Assembly: GCA_021324575.1 (NCBI GenBank)
Contig: JAJPIW010000038.1
Location: 1 to 64,000, forward strand
DNA: 64,000 bases
From: Intrasporangiaceae bacterium
GTDB taxonomy: Bacteria; Actinomycetota; Actinomycetes; Actinomycetales; Dermatophilaceae
Direction of reading: 5' to 3'
Shown: piece by piece, positions 23,795-33,110 of the stretch
How the letters are laid out: each line of letters starts with the position of its first letter
Position numbering within the stretch: the stretch's first letter is position 1
Made by a program: the position numbers and the translations under genes
Notes under the pieces: generated by a model
Databases searched by the model: none
What the model was told of the DNA's origin: nothing
Seen by the model: the letters and a program-made list of their open reading frames with translations, nothing else

Positions 23795-24838
23795 CTAGGT
23801 CTGCATGCGAGCTCCGGTGTCGACCGGGGTCGCCGAGAAGCGGCGAACCAGCTCGGCCGGGATCTCCACCCGATGGTCCGGGGCGGACCACGCGGGATGG
23901 TTCGGGTCGAGGGCGATGTCGACCGCCGTCTCCCCCATCTCGACGTGCGACTGGTCGACCGTGGTGAGGGAGGGATGGAGTGAGTCGGCGATCGGCTCGA
24001 GATTGTCATGGCCGACGACCGACAGGTCCTCCGGGATCCGCAGGCCACGTTCGGCGGCCGCCTGGTAGACACCCATCGCCATCCGGTCGTTGAAGCACGA
24101 GATGGCGGTGGGCCGTGGGTACACGTCGAGCAGGCGCCGGGCAGCCAGCAGGCCGCCGTCGGCCGTCGCATCGTGGCCGACGGAGGTGTCGATGAGGTCG
24201 TCGTCCAGCTCGACGCCGGCAGAACTCAGTGCCTCGATGAAGCCGCGTCGACGCAGTTCGCCCTCCAGGGTGGCCTCGACGGCGAGGAGCCCGATCCGGC
24301 GGTGTCCGAGATCGACCAGCTCCTCGGCAGCCAGCCGACCCGAGCCCACGTCGTCCGGGACCACGTGGGGCACCGTCGACCCGGCAGTTGCCGGCTCGGT
24401 GTTGAGCAGGACGAGGCCGGGGACCGTGGGGATGTCCCACGCATAGTGGTAGGTGCTGGCCAGAACGATGCCCGTATGCCGCTGGCCGGCCGCGTACTCT
24501 AACGCCTCCCGCTCACGGTCGCGGTCGACGCCCGTCGTGAGGATGACGAGGCGGACCCCTTCGCGCCAGCAGGCCTCCTGCATCCCCTGGACCAGCCCCA
24601 CGGCATACGGGAGCACGGCGATCTCGTCGTTGACCAGGGCGATGGTCCGCTGGCTCGACGTGCGCAGGCTCCGGGCGTGTGCGTTCGGGGTGTAGCCAAG
24701 GGTCTCTGCTGCCGCGTGGATCCGGCGACGGGTCTCGTCCCCCACCCGGGCGCCCTCGACCTCGTTGAGGACGACGCTCACCGTCGACGGGGCGACGCCG
24801 GCGAGGGTCGCGACGTCGCGTATGCGCGGATGTCCCAT
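23795..24838 (-). CDS. LacI family transcriptional regulator
   Basis: 347 residues. The N-terminal HTH and hinge, RDVATLAGVAPSTVSVVLNE, cover residues 7-26, followed by a periplasmic-binding-like ligand domain (FNDRMAMGVYQAA, GHDNLEPIA). It is the first gene of the alpha-galactoside cluster in the same direction, and a perfect inverted repeat lies 37 bp upstream of its start, so it probably controls itself and the operon. ATG 24838 has GGAGGG at 5 nt. Confidence 0.92.
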   Translation of the reverse strand: MGHPRIRDVATLAGVAPSTVSVVLNEVEGARVGDETRRRIHAAAETLGYTPNAHARSLRTSSQRTIALVNDEIAVLPYAVGLVQGMQEACWREGVRLVILTTGVDRDREREALEYAAGQRHTGIVLASTYHYAWDIPTVPGLVLLNTEPATAGSTVPHVVPDDVGSGRLAAEELVDLGHRRIGLLAVEATLEGELRRRGFIEALSSAGVELDDDLIDTSVGHDATADGGLLAARRLLDVYPRPTAISCFNDRMAMGVYQAAAERGLRIPEDLSVVGHDNLEPIADSLHPSLTTVDQSHVEMGETAVDIALDPNHPAWSAPDHRVEIPAELVRRFSATPVDTGARMQT

Positions 24839-24874
24839 GTCGACCCTCCAGCCTCGTTGCCGTGCGATCCGTGT

Positions 24875-24905
24875 GACGAATCGATTTGGCGAATCGATTC
24901 GTCAT
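24875..24905. promoter_or_regulatory. LacI-family operator upstream of lacI
   Basis: TGACGAATCGATT (24875-24887), spacer TGGCG, AATCGATTCGTCA (24893-24905): perfect 13-bp arms. The spacing and AATCGATT core match LacI/CcpA-type operators. It is the only such site found in the cluster. Confidence 0.75.
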
Positions 24906-24975
24906 GACAGACAGTGGCACAGGTCCGAGCCGGGCGCAAGGGTCCCGACCGGCTCAGGTCACCGGCCAGGGGTGG

Positions 24976-26088
24976 CTACTGGAGGAGGTAGTCGGGGACC
25001 ACCGAGGGGAAGCGGACCCGGATCCGGGCGCCGCCGCCCGGGGCATCCTCGACCATGGCCGTCCCGCCGTGCGCCTCGGCCAGGGCTTTGACCAGGTAGA
25101 GGCCGAGGCCGGTGCTGCCCGGCTGGCCGCCCTGCCAGAACCGGCTGAAGACCACGTTGCGCAGGTGCGGCTCGATGCCGTCGCCCTCGTCGGAGACGAG
25201 CAGGTCGACCGCCGCGTCGCCGGCCGGCCCGTCGCCGTTTCCTCCGGCTGCAGCAACGGGATACGCACTGATCGTGATCGTCCCGGCCCCGTGCCGGACG
25301 GCGTTCTCGATCAGGTTGGCCACGATCTGGTCGAACCGGTCCGGGTCGGCCCACAGCTCGGTCACCTCCTCGGGGACGTCGATGACGAACCGCGAGGCGT
25401 CCTGTCCGGAGGCGACGGTCCGCTGGACGTGCCGGGTCACCACCTGCCGCGGCTTGAGGGGTTGGGGGTGCAGGCCCATCCGGCCGGAGTCGAGGCGGGA
25501 GACGTCGAGGAGGTCGGTGATCAGTCGCGCGAGCCGGTCCGCGTCGGCCTCGATGGTCTCGACCATGAACCGCTTCTGGTCGTCGGTGAACTTGTCCCAG
25601 GAGTGCAGCAGGGTCGAGGAGAACCCCTTCACGCCGGTGAGGGGTGAGCGCAGCTCGTGCGCCACGGTCGAGATGAGTGCCGCGTGGTCGAGCTCGGCGC
25701 GCTGACGGGCGACGGCGTCTCGAAGCCCCATGAGGACGACCGCGATCGGGCCCAGGCGACCCTGCCGGATGTAGCGGGCGGTCGCGAGCACCTCTCGTCC
25801 GCCGATGGTGAGCAGCTTCTCGCGGTGCCCGGTGCGGATCCGCAGGCCACTCCACGGGTCGGTGAGGTCCCACCACATCTGGCCGTCCCGGTCCTGCAGC
25901 CGCAACGCCTCACGGACCGGTCGGCCGATCAGGTCGACCCGGTTCAGCCCGGTGATCTGCTCGGCCCGGAGGTTGACGTGGACGACGATCCCCCGGTGGT
26001 CGATCGACACCAGCCCATCGGGAAGCCACTCGGACACTTCGTTGGCGAAGTGTCGCTCCCGGTCTCCCTGCGGCAGGTGTCTAGCCAT
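24976..26088 (-). CDS. PAS-domain sensor histidine kinase without adjacent response regulator
   Basis: 370 residues: a PAS-like N-terminal domain (about 15-125), then HisKA with the phospho-acceptor in STVAHELRSPLTGVKG, then HATPase with N box LIENAVRHGAG and G boxes DEGDGIEP and GSTGLGLYLV. No membrane segment is visible, so it is probably cytoplasmic. It starts 18 bp after spoU and belongs to the infC-rplT-spoU transcription block, an arrangement also familiar in Streptomyces. Its signal and partner are unknown. Confidence 0.88.
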   Translation of the reverse strand: MARHLPQGDRERHFANEVSEWLPDGLVSIDHRGIVVHVNLRAEQITGLNRVDLIGRPVREALRLQDRDGQMWWDLTDPWSGLRIRTGHREKLLTIGGREVLATARYIRQGRLGPIAVVLMGLRDAVARQRAELDHAALISTVAHELRSPLTGVKGFSSTLLHSWDKFTDDQKRFMVETIEADADRLARLITDLLDVSRLDSGRMGLHPQPLKPRQVVTRHVQRTVASGQDASRFVIDVPEEVTELWADPDRFDQIVANLIENAVRHGAGTITISAYPVAAAGGNGDGPAGDAAVDLLVSDEGDGIEPHLRNVVFSRFWQGGQPGSTGLGLYLVKALAEAHGGTAMVEDAPGGGARIRVRFPSVVPDYLLQ

Positions 26089-26106
26089 CTCAACACCGAA
26101 GACTAG

Positions 26107-26913
26107 TCACCGGGGAGTCCCGTGCGAACCAGCCGAGGCCCAAAGGCACACCGTGGCGCACATCGCGAGGTTGAGCGACTCGACCCGCTCATGGATGGGC
26201 ACGCGCACGACGTCGTCGCACAGGGCCCGCAGCTCCGCCGGGAGGCCCCAGGCCTCGTTGCCCATCACCCAGGCGTGCGGAGGTCCGAGGTCGGCTGCGG
26301 GCAGCCCGGTCTGCCCGGACCCGTCGGCAGCAAGAGTCCGTATGCCGTGCGCCCGGAGCCGCTCGATGGTGGCCTCGACGGGCAGCCCGGTGACCACCGG
26401 CAGGTGGAACAGGGAACCGGCGGTCGAACGGACCACCTTGGGCGAGTGGACGTCGACCGACCCCTCGCTCACCAGCACCCCGTCGGCCCCGAACGCATCC
26501 GCGGCCCGGATGACCGTCCCGGCGTTGCCGGGATCCCGCACATGGGTGAGCAGGACGAGGAGCCGCGGGGCCTGCGCCAGGAGGGCACCGAGGGGGTCGG
26601 TACCGGGCTGGGGCAGCCGGCACACGGCGAGCAGTCCCTGGGGTGTGTCGGTCTCGACCATGGCGGCCAGCACCTCGGGAGTCACCGCGTGGACGTGCAG
26701 CCGGCGCTCGTGGGCGTCGGCGAGCTCCGCGGCATACCGGTCCGCGGCCTCGGCCGTCGCATAGATGTCGACGACCTCGGCGGCTGCGTGGCGGATCGCC
26801 TCCCGGACCGACTGCGGCCCCTCGGCGACGAACCGGCCGGCCTTCTCCCGCCCCTGCCGACGCGCGAGCGCCCGCACTGCCCTGACCCGATCGGCTCGGG
26901 GGTTGGACAGCAC
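26107..26913 (-). CDS. SpoU/TrmH family RNA 2'-O-methyltransferase
   Basis: 268 residues of the SPOUT superfamily. An N-terminal substrate-binding domain precedes the three SpoU motifs: HVRDPGNAGTVIRAADA, VMGNEAWGL and ESLNLAMCATVCLW, which form the knotted SAM site. The RNA target (rRNA or tRNA) cannot be told. GTG 26913 is chosen because GGAG lies 5 nt upstream. It follows rplT by 29 bp. Confidence 0.9.
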   Translation of the reverse strand: MLSNPRADRVRAVRALARRQGREKAGRFVAEGPQSVREAIRHAAAEVVDIYATAEAADRYAAELADAHERRLHVHAVTPEVLAAMVETDTPQGLLAVCRLPQPGTDPLGALLAQAPRLLVLLTHVRDPGNAGTVIRAADAFGADGVLVSEGSVDVHSPKVVRSTAGSLFHLPVVTGLPVEATIERLRAHGIRTLAADGSGQTGLPAADLGPPHAWVMGNEAWGLPAELRALCDDVVRVPIHERVESLNLAMCATVCLWASAGSHGTPR

Positions 26914-26942
26914 GGGCGCTCCGTGGTGCGGTGCGAGCCCGG

Positions 26943-27326
26943 TCAGGCGTCGGCCTTGGCGTCGGCCTGGGCCGGGACGTTGGCGCGGGCGATCTCGACG
27001 AGCGCGGCGAACGCGGCCTCGTCGTTGACGGCGAGCTCGGCCAGCATCCGACGGTCGACCTCGACCTCGGCGGCCTTGAGGCCCTGGATGAAGCGGTTGT
27101 AGGTCATGCCGTTGGCGCGGGCCCCGGCGTTGATCCGCTGGATCCACAGGCGACGGAAGTCACCCTTCTTGGCGCGGCGGTCCCGGTAGGCATAGCCGAG
27201 CGAGTGCTGGACCTGCTCCTTGGCCTTGCGGTAGAGCCGCGACCGCTGACCGCGGTAGCCGCTCGCGCGCTCGAGAACGACCCGGCGCTTCTTCTGGGCG
27301 TTGACCGCCCGCTTCACGCGTGCCAC
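26943..27326 (-). CDS. rplT: Large ribosomal subunit protein bL20
   Basis: 127 residues, highly basic, with the family block [20 protein letters not shown] near residue 34. bL20 is essential for early 50S assembly. GTG 27326 with AGGAG upstream. In many bacteria L20 also represses the infC-rpmI-rplT operon through its leader. Confidence 0.97.
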   Translation of the reverse strand: MARVKRAVNAQKKRRVVLERASGYRGQRSRLYRKAKEQVQHSLGYAYRDRRAKKGDFRRLWIQRINAGARANGMTYNRFIQGLKAAEVEVDRRMLAELAVNDEAAFAALVEIARANVPAQADAKADA

Positions 27327-27391
27327 GTGAGTACTCCTTGCTCTTGTCCGCTGCCGTCACCGGCCAGCGTGGTTCGTGGGTGGGGGAACGG

Positions 27392-27586
27392 CTACTTGCC
27401 GAGCAGCTTCTTGACGGCCTTGGTGTCGGCCGCGGACACGATCAGGTCGCGCGAGAGGCGGCGAGCCTTCTGCGGGGACTTCTCGTGGAACTTGTGGACG
27501 TGGCCGGCCTGCTCGCGCATGAGCTTGCCGCTCCCGGTGACGCGGAAGCGCTTCTTTGCGCCGCTGTGGGTCTTGTTCTTCGGCAT
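27392..27586 (-). CDS. rpmI: Large ribosomal subunit protein bL35
   Basis: 64 residues, MPKNKTHSGAKKRFRVTGSG at the start, the expected size and basic composition. It lies between infC and rplT in the standard order. The purine-rich AAGGAGAT upstream of ATG 27586 is at a slightly long spacing. Confidence 0.97.
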   Translation of the reverse strand: MPKNKTHSGAKKRFRVTGSGKLMREQAGHVHKFHEKSPQKARRLSRDLIVSAADTKAVKKLLGK

Positions 27587-27647
27587 GGCGGCCGATCTCC
27601 TTCTTGTTGCGGGATGTGCGTGGGTGGGACGGGACGTGTGGGGACGG

Positions 27648-28598
27648 TCAGGCCGGGGGCTTGGCCGCGCTCTTGCGGGGTGCGCGGGGCGTGGGCCGGG
27701 CCGAGGAGGCAACCGAGGCCGAAGAGGCCGAGGAGGCCGCCGACGGCGCCGGCTTGGCGGGTACCGCCTTGGCCGGGCTCGGCCTGGCGGCGGCCGGACG
27801 CGGGGTGGGCCGAGGTGCCGGAGCAGCCGGGGCCGCGGGGACGACCGGTGCCGGCTCCGGGGCGGGCTCCGCGACCGGCTCGGCCGTTGCTTCCTCGGTC
27901 ACGGTGACCTCGGCGAGGACGGGGACAACCTCTTCGGCGGCCGTGGCCTGCGCCGCGGTTGCCTCCTCGATCTGCTCGGCGAGGACGTCGTCGAGCAGCA
28001 CCTCCTCGACGTGAGTCGACTCGATGGCCAGGTCGCGGCTGTGGTCCTGCTCGTCGCGGCGTCGGCGCTGCTCGGCCTTGGCCTCGGACTTCTTGCGGAG
28101 TGGGGCCAGCACCATGATCATGTTGCGGCCGTCGACCTTGGGCGAGGACTCCACGGTGCCCAGGGTCACGACATCCTCCGCGAGGCGCTGGAGCAGCCGG
28201 TAGCCCAGCTCGGGGCGACTCTGCACGCGGCCGCGGAACATGATGGTGACCTTGACCTTGTCCCCGCCGGTGAGGAACCGCTCGACGTGGCCCTTCTTGG
28301 TGCCGTAGTCGTGCGGGTCGATCTTCGGGCGGAGCTTGATCTCCTTGATGACCGTGTTGACCTGGTTCTTGCGGGCCTCCCGAGCCTTCATGGCGGCTTC
28401 GTACTTGTACTTGCCGAAGTCCATGAGCTTGGCGACGGGAGGCTTGGCCATCGGGGCCACCTCGACAAGGTCGAGGTCCGCGTCGGCGGCCAGCTGGAGA
28501 GCCACCTCCACCCGGACGATTCCGACCTGCTCCCCATTGGGGCCGACCAACCGCACTTCCGGGACCCGGATGCGGTCGTTGATACGAGGCTCGCTGAT
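27648..28598 (-). CDS. infC: Translation initiation factor IF-3 (ATC start, long C-terminal tail)
   Basis: Binds the 30S subunit and checks start codon pairing. The IF3 N domain starts at [12 protein letters not shown], and the C domain includes [11 protein letters not shown] and [10 protein letters not shown]. No ATG, GTG or TTG is in frame before it; AAGGAG lies about 6 nt upstream of ATC 28598, so the start codon is ATC. Non-AUG infC starts are a known feature through which IF3 limits its own synthesis. The product is 316 residues: after about residue 190 there is an acidic then Ala/Pro-rich tail of about 125 residues, well beyond the usual 180-200, that looks disordered. Confidence 0.93.
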   Translation of the reverse strand: MSEPRINDRIRVPEVRLVGPNGEQVGIVRVEVALQLAADADLDLVEVAPMAKPPVAKLMDFGKYKYEAAMKAREARKNQVNTVIKEIKLRPKIDPHDYGTKKGHVERFLTGGDKVKVTIMFRGRVQSRPELGYRLLQRLAEDVVTLGTVESSPKVDGRNMIMVLAPLRKKSEAKAEQRRRRDEQDHSRDLAIESTHVEEVLLDDVLAEQIEEATAAQATAAEEVVPVLAEVTVTEEATAEPVAEPAPEPAPVVPAAPAAPAPRPTPRPAAARPSPAKAVPAKPAPSAASSASSASVASSARPTPRAPRKSAAKPPA

Positions 28599-28647
28599 GT
28601 GCTGCTCCTTCGTCGTGACGTCAACAGGTGACCACCGCAACGAGAAA

Positions 28648-28675
28648 GGCTCCTCGCCGTGGTGCGCGAGGAGCC
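28648..28675 (-). terminator. Attenuator-like hairpin in the infC leader
   Basis: On the minus strand GGCTCCTCGC (28675-28666), an 8-nt loop, GCGAGGAGCC (28657-28648) form a perfect 10-bp stem followed by TTTCTCGTT, i.e. terminator-like, about 50 nt before the infC start. It probably attenuates the infC-rpmI-rplT transcript. A candidate promoter -10 TACTCT is at 28855-28860 (minus), giving a leader of about 250 nt. The octamer pair at 28702-28711 and 28743-28752 could form a second hairpin in the leader. Confidence 0.6.
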
Positions 28676-28877
28676 CTGTCCGGACACGGTCAATGCAGTG
28701 GTCGTATGCCGGGTGCGCACCACGGGCGTGAACCCGAGCGCGCGGCATACGATCCGCATCGACCGTGGGAACCCGGCGACCTGGTGGTCGACGCGGGTGG
28801 AAGCGGGGCTTCTCTTGCATGCCGGGCCCGTGAGGGCACAGCCGGTCAGCGACCAGAGTACCAGCGGGCCGGCTCAG

Positions 28878-29603
28878 TCACCCAATCGTCGGGAGCGGCT
28901 TGTCCAGCTGGTCCAGGCCGGCCACCGGCTGGACCGCCTCGCCGCCGACGTCGAAGAGCAGCTGGTTGAAGGCCAGCCAGAGCAGGCGGGCCTGCACCGG
29001 CGTCCAGGACAGGTCACCGTCTGCGGGCACGAGCAGGTAGGGACCGCCGGCGCCGTCGGCCGCGACGACCTGGCGGGTCACGGTCTCCCCGGACCCGGTC
29101 GACCAGACCAGGGTGACGCTCCAGACCCAGGTGATCCCCGGCAGGCCCAGGTCGGCGAAGGCAGCGGCTCGAGTCGGCGCCGACTCGTCGAAGAGCCGGT
29201 CGACGAGCCCCGCCGGCGACGACGCCGGTCCTCGCTCGTCGGTCGGCTTGCGGGGGCCGAGGCGGACCACGCGGGCCAGCAGCGCCGGGACGAACTGCGG
29301 GTCGATGGTGACGAAGTCGTAGAGGTCCTCGGGCCGCTGGAGCAGCACCGCGGCGGCCTTGTCCCCGATCCAGCCGTCGTGCGCCTGGATCGTGTGGGAG
29401 GTCGCGACGGCCACGTGGAACTCGCACAGGTGGTGCAGAACGGTGTCCAGCCCGGCCCGAGCCACGAGGTGCTGCGGAGTGGACTCGGTCGGGTCGCCGG
29501 CAGCGCCGGGGCCGAGCTGCTGGGCCGCGACCAGCTTCTCGAACGAGGCACGGTCCACGCGCAACCGGCCGGAGCGGGCGTCGAAGTCCAACGTCGTCGT
29601 CAT
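28878..29603 (-). CDS. Uncharacterised protein of the WXG100 cluster
   Basis: 241 residues, no signal peptide or membrane segment, mixed alpha/beta composition. I do not recognise the family. A C-terminal block (GGPYLLVPADGDLSWTPV) vaguely recalls EspG-type ESX chaperones, but that is weak. ATG 29603 overlaps the stop of the LpqN-like gene (ATGA), so it is translated with it. It is the last gene of the four-gene run that starts with the WXG100 protein. Confidence 0.6.
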   Translation of the reverse strand: MTTTLDFDARSGRLRVDRASFEKLVAAQQLGPGAAGDPTESTPQHLVARAGLDTVLHHLCEFHVAVATSHTIQAHDGWIGDKAAAVLLQRPEDLYDFVTIDPQFVPALLARVVRLGPRKPTDERGPASSPAGLVDRLFDESAPTRAAAFADLGLPGITWVWSVTLVWSTGSGETVTRQVVAADGAGGPYLLVPADGDLSWTPVQARLLWLAFNQLLFDVGGEAVQPVAGLDQLDKPLPTIG

Positions 29604-30082
29604 TGCGGCTCCTTGGTCTGGGTGCCGAACCGGATGGTCGCACCGATCGCGTCGAGGCCGGCGGCCATCGGTGCGTAGCGCGTCGTCGGAAGGGTGAAGG
29701 TCACGGTGTAGCCGTCGGTGCCCACGAGCACGGCCCACTGGTCGACGGTGGCGGCCACCGAGCCCTCCAGGGTGTGGTGCGCGAGCCGACGGACCGCCGG
29801 ATGGCCATCGACGGTCAGCCGCTCGAGGTCGAGCAGCTGGTACTCGGCCAGGGTGCGCGGCAGGGCTTCGTCGGTGCCCAGCTGCCACTGCTCGAAGGTC
29901 ATGGCCGAGACGTCGTCGCGGGTGACGACCACGTTGGCGCGGACGTCGCTGCCCCGGTCCGGCTCGGCGGCGATGAGCGGAGCCCCCGCTCGTCCGGACT
30001 CCAACAGGCTCCAGTCCTCGGGCAGGGAGACATGCACCAGCCCGTCGGTGCCGTGGCGCTCCACGAGGTGTACCTCAGGCAT
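29600..30082 (-). CDS. LpqN/DcrB-like (PsbP-fold) protein
   Basis: 160 residues. The pattern of a short beta start (VSLPEDWSLLE), RANVVVTRDD, the middle LTVDGHPAVRRLAHH and the end YTVTFTLP resembles small LpqN/DUF1795 proteins of actinobacteria, which have a PsbP-like fold. It lacks a signal peptide here, so it probably stays in the cytoplasm. Its start overlaps the end of the membrane protein gene by 8 nt. It may serve as a chaperone or immunity-like partner of the WXG100 protein, by position only. Confidence 0.55.
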   Translation of the reverse strand: MPEVHLVERHGTDGLVHVSLPEDWSLLESGRAGAPLIAAEPDRGSDVRANVVVTRDDVSAMTFEQWQLGTDEALPRTLAEYQLLDLERLTVDGHPAVRRLAHHTLEGSVAATVDQWAVLVGTDGYTVTFTLPTTRYAPMAAGLDAIGATIRFGTQTKEPQ

Positions 30083-30425
30083 AGGGATCGACTCCGGTCC
30101 GGTTGTGGGCGGCGGACGCCGTGGCCGACTTGTACCAGCCGGGCTTGACCCAGTCGGGCAGCGGCGCGAAGACCGCGACGAGCAGAAGAACGAGCAGGAC
30201 GGCCACCGCGATCCCCCACAGCCCGCTGCCACCGGACCCGGAGGCCGGCTTGAAGGCGGCGACGATGAGGAGCAGGGCGAAGGCCGGGCCGGCCGCGAAG
30301 ACCACCTTGGGCAGGTCGGGCTTGACCGGCGGCCACCACCAGGCCGGCCCGCTGAGGCCGCGGGACCAGACCAGGACGGCGAGCAGCAGCACGCCGAGGG
30401 TGAGCATGAGGACGTTGGGTTTCAT
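30075..30425 (-). CDS. Small membrane protein of the WXG100 cluster
   Basis: 116 residues with hydrophobic segments at about 3-21, 42-58 and 68-88, and a polar C-terminus. No family recognised. It is placed between the WXG100-domain gene (30 bp upstream) and the LpqN-like gene (overlapping), so it may help export of or immunity to the WXG100 protein; this is inference from position. Confidence 0.65.
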   Translation of the reverse strand: MKPNVLMLTLGVLLLAVLVWSRGLSGPAWWWPPVKPDLPKVVFAAGPAFALLLIVAAFKPASGSGGSGLWGIAVAVLLVLLLVAVFAPLPDWVKPGWYKSATASAAHNRTGVDPYA

Positions 30426-30455
30426 GTGAGTCCCGGAAGGTTGCGTGTGGTCATC

Positions 30456-31502
30456 TCAGTCCCAGAATGACAGAGCGTCGCCGACGTCGGAGGCGAAGCC
30501 CCCCACGGCGTCCGCCGCATCGCCGAGGGCCCCGCCGACCGCCGACGCCGCGTCGCCGACCGTGTTGCCGACCCACTCCCCGGCGTCGCCCAGGGCGTCG
30601 ACGGCGTCACCGACACCGTCCTTGATCGTGCTACCGAGCCACTGGCCGGCCTCGGAGCCTAGGAAGCCGCCGATCAGGCCGCCCGCGACGGCGCCGATCG
30701 CCGTTCCCGGTCCGGGGAAGATGCTGCCGATCGCGGCGCCGATCTCGCCGCCGGCCACCGCACCGCCCCAGGCGCCGACCCCCGTCGTCACGCCCATCGT
30801 GGCGATCTGTCCGACCTTGTGCCCGGTGCTGAGGTTCGGGTCGTCCCAGCAGTCCTGCCACTCGTCGAAGGCGGCCAGGCCGCCCGCGAGGACGCCGCCG
30901 GCGCGGTTGCCCCACTTGCCGATGGTCTCCCACTTGGAGAAGGCCGCGGCACCGTCGGCCCCGAGAAGGCCACTGCCGAAGAGCCACGAGCCGCCGGACT
31001 TGACGAACTGCTCGTAGGCGCCGAAGCCGCCGAGCCCGGTGAGTCCCAGGCCGGCGAGCCAGCCGCCGACGTGGACGCCGTCCCAGGCGCTGGGCAGGAA
31101 GCCCAGTCCCGCCAGGATGTGGTGCCACCACGGCTCGTTGTCGCCGCCACCAGGCCCGGCCGGGGCGGACGGTGATCCCGGTGTCCCGGGCGATCCCCCG
31201 GGCCCGAGCGGGACCGGTGCACTCCCGCTGCCGGTGCCGCTCGTGGTGCGCTGCTGCTGTGCCTGCTCGCGCAGCAGCTTGGCCATCTGCTGGAGCCGGT
31301 CGTGCGCCTCGGTGACCTGGCGTTCGCTCGTGGCCCACTCCCCCGCGAACTTGTCCACGTCCGGGCCCTGCCAAGCGCTCCTGAGCGCGCTGATCGTCGA
31401 GTTCGCGTGCTGGCGGATCTGCTCGACCGTGTCGGCGTTCCCGGTCAGCTGTTCGGCGATCTGGTCGAGGACGTCGACGTTTGCGCCATGGGTCACGGAC
31501 AT
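30456..31502 (-). CDS. WXG100-domain protein with glycine-zipper and repetitive C-terminus
   Basis: 348 residues. The first 95 form a helical hairpin with the WxG turn at Trp44-Gly46 (SAWQGPD), the type VII secretion signal fold. A Gly/Pro/Ser linker (about 90-125) follows, then small-residue-rich hydrophobic stretches such as AVAGGLIGGFLGSEAG (glycine zipper, membrane-active type). The tail has repeats of the form GDA-x-x-AVGG with Trp. This looks like a long ESX substrate or polymorphic-toxin-like effector. No EccC or other ESX core gene is in the window. ATG 31502. Confidence 0.75.
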   Translation of the reverse strand: MSVTHGANVDVLDQIAEQLTGNADTVEQIRQHANSTISALRSAWQGPDVDKFAGEWATSERQVTEAHDRLQQMAKLLREQAQQQRTTSGTGSGSAPVPLGPGGSPGTPGSPSAPAGPGGGDNEPWWHHILAGLGFLPSAWDGVHVGGWLAGLGLTGLGGFGAYEQFVKSGGSWLFGSGLLGADGAAAFSKWETIGKWGNRAGGVLAGGLAAFDEWQDCWDDPNLSTGHKVGQIATMGVTTGVGAWGGAVAGGEIGAAIGSIFPGPGTAIGAVAGGLIGGFLGSEAGQWLGSTIKDGVGDAVDALGDAGEWVGNTVGDAASAVGGALGDAADAVGGFASDVGDALSFWD

Positions 31503-31626
31503 GTGATCTCCCCTCTCTGCATTGCCGAGAACCTAGCCCGACCCGCGGCGACGCGACATGGGGAGCACTCCCCAGGTGCCACCCAGCCTGACCCTGACGG
31601 GTCCCCACCGATCGACGAGGGAGACC

Positions 31627-32364
31627 CTAGCGGATCGCGAAGGCCAGGGCGTCGACCCGTGCCCGGAACTCTCCGTCGGTGGCGAGCCGTTCCCCGATCC
31701 CGGTCACCAGGTCGCGCACGCGCTCGGGCGGGAGGCCGGGGACGATGGTGAGACGCACGCCGAGGACTCCTTCACCGGGCGGCGCACCTTCGGAGATCTC
31801 GTATGCCGTGACCTGCCCCTCTCCCTCGACGGCACGAGCCACCGAACCGGCCACGAAGGGGTCGGTGTGGGCGGGCAGCCACGCTCGCTGCTGGGCCAGG
31901 GCCCACACCATGCTCGGCCGCAGGATCTGGGAGTGGGGGGCGGCGAGGTCGACGACGATCGTGTGGCAGCCCTCGGCCACCGCAGCCTGGGCGGCTCGGG
32001 CCGCGGTGACCGGGACGGGTCGAGCCGAGGGGTCCCAGTCGGCCATCGCCGTCAGGGAGGAGAACACCGGCAGCGCCCGCTCGCCGGTCGGGCTGAGGAG
32101 GGTCACGACGGCCATGTCGACCCCGGCGTCGACCGCGTGGCCGTGGTCGCCCTCGGCGATCTCGGTGGGTGTGGCGACGACGGGGACGAGCCACCGGGCG
32201 GCGGCCACGGCGGCGACGAGCTCCGCCTCACCGGGCGAGCCGGAAAGGACGGCCAGGAGGCCGGGGTCGGCGGCACCCGAGTCGTCGTCGAACCCTGTCG
32301 AGGTCAGCTGACGGGCATGGAACGGCACACCCGCGGAGTCCGCCGGACCGGCGGAGCCGGTCAC
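31627..32364 (-). CDS. SseB family protein
   Basis: 245 residues. An N-terminal SseB-type domain ([25 protein letters not shown] is its helix-strand start; [23 protein letters not shown] is its core) is followed by a C-terminal part that may be the enhanced-sensitivity domain. Function unknown; actinobacterial homologues often lie beside his genes. GTG 32364 overlaps the hisA stop (GTGA), making it the last gene of the his run. Confidence 0.8.
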   Translation of the reverse strand: MTGSAGPADSAGVPFHARQLTSTGFDDDSGAADPGLLAVLSGSPGEAELVAAVAAARWLVPVVATPTEIAEGDHGHAVDAGVDMAVVTLLSPTGERALPVFSSLTAMADWDPSARPVPVTAARAAQAAVAEGCHTIVVDLAAPHSQILRPSMVWALAQQRAWLPAHTDPFVAGSVARAVEGEGQVTAYEISEGAPPGEGVLGVRLTIVPGLPPERVRDLVTGIGERLATDGEFRARVDALAFAIR

Positions 32365-33110
32365 GGCCGTCCTGCGACGTCGAGCGCCTCGGGGAGGCTG
32401 AACGCGTCCCGGTAGAGCGCCGACCCGATGATCGCGCCCTCGACGCCGAGGTCGACCAGCTCGCGGATGGCGGCGATGTCGGCGAGCGTCGACACACCTC
32501 CGGACGCGACGACCGGCCGGCTGGTCCGGGCACAGACGTCGCGCAACAGGGCCAGGTTAGGGCCCTGGAGCATGCCGTCCTTGTTGACGTCGGTCACGAC
32601 GTAGCGGGCGCAGCCCTCGGCATCCAGTCGGCCGAGAGTCTCCCAGAGATCGCCGCCGTCCTTGGTCCAGCCCCGCGCGGCGAGGGTGGTGCCGCGCACG
32701 TCGAGCCCCACGGCGACCCGGTCACCGTGCTCGGCGATGGCCCGGGCGGTCCACTCCGGGTCCTCCAGTGCGGCGGTCCCGAGGTTGACCCGTCGGCAGC
32801 CGGTGGCCAGGGCCCGCTCGAGCGACTCGGCATCGCGGATGCCGCCGCTCAGCTCGACCTGGATGTCCAGCCGCCCGACGATGCCGGAGAGCAGGTCGGC
32901 GTTCGAGCCGCGCCCGAAGGCGGCGTCGAGGTCGACGAGGTGGAGCCATTCGGCGCCCTGGTCCTGCCAGGCCTTGGCGGCCTCCCACGGGTCGCCGAAC
33001 TGCCCGCCGGTGCCGGCGACGCCCTGGACGAGCTGGACGGCCTGGCCGTCGGCCACGTCGACGGCCGGCAGCAGCTCCAACCGGGGCGTGGTGGCGGGGA
33101 GGGAGGTCAT
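32361..33110 (-). CDS. priA: Phosphoribosyl isomerase A (HisA, probably bifunctional PriA)
   Basis: TIM-barrel enzyme isomerising ProFAR in histidine synthesis; in many actinobacteria the same enzyme also serves as TrpF. 249 residues. The catalytic Asp are in [10 protein letters not shown] (near residue 17) and [10 protein letters not shown] (near 175). Whether the trpF activity is present cannot be read here. ATG 33110 overlaps the stop of the small membrane protein gene. Confidence 0.94.
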   Translation of the reverse strand: MTSLPATTPRLELLPAVDVADGQAVQLVQGVAGTGGQFGDPWEAAKAWQDQGAEWLHLVDLDAAFGRGSNADLLSGIVGRLDIQVELSGGIRDAESLERALATGCRRVNLGTAALEDPEWTARAIAEHGDRVAVGLDVRGTTLAARGWTKDGGDLWETLGRLDAEGCARYVVTDVNKDGMLQGPNLALLRDVCARTSRPVVASGGVSTLADIAAIRELVDLGVEGAIIGSALYRDAFSLPEALDVAGRP

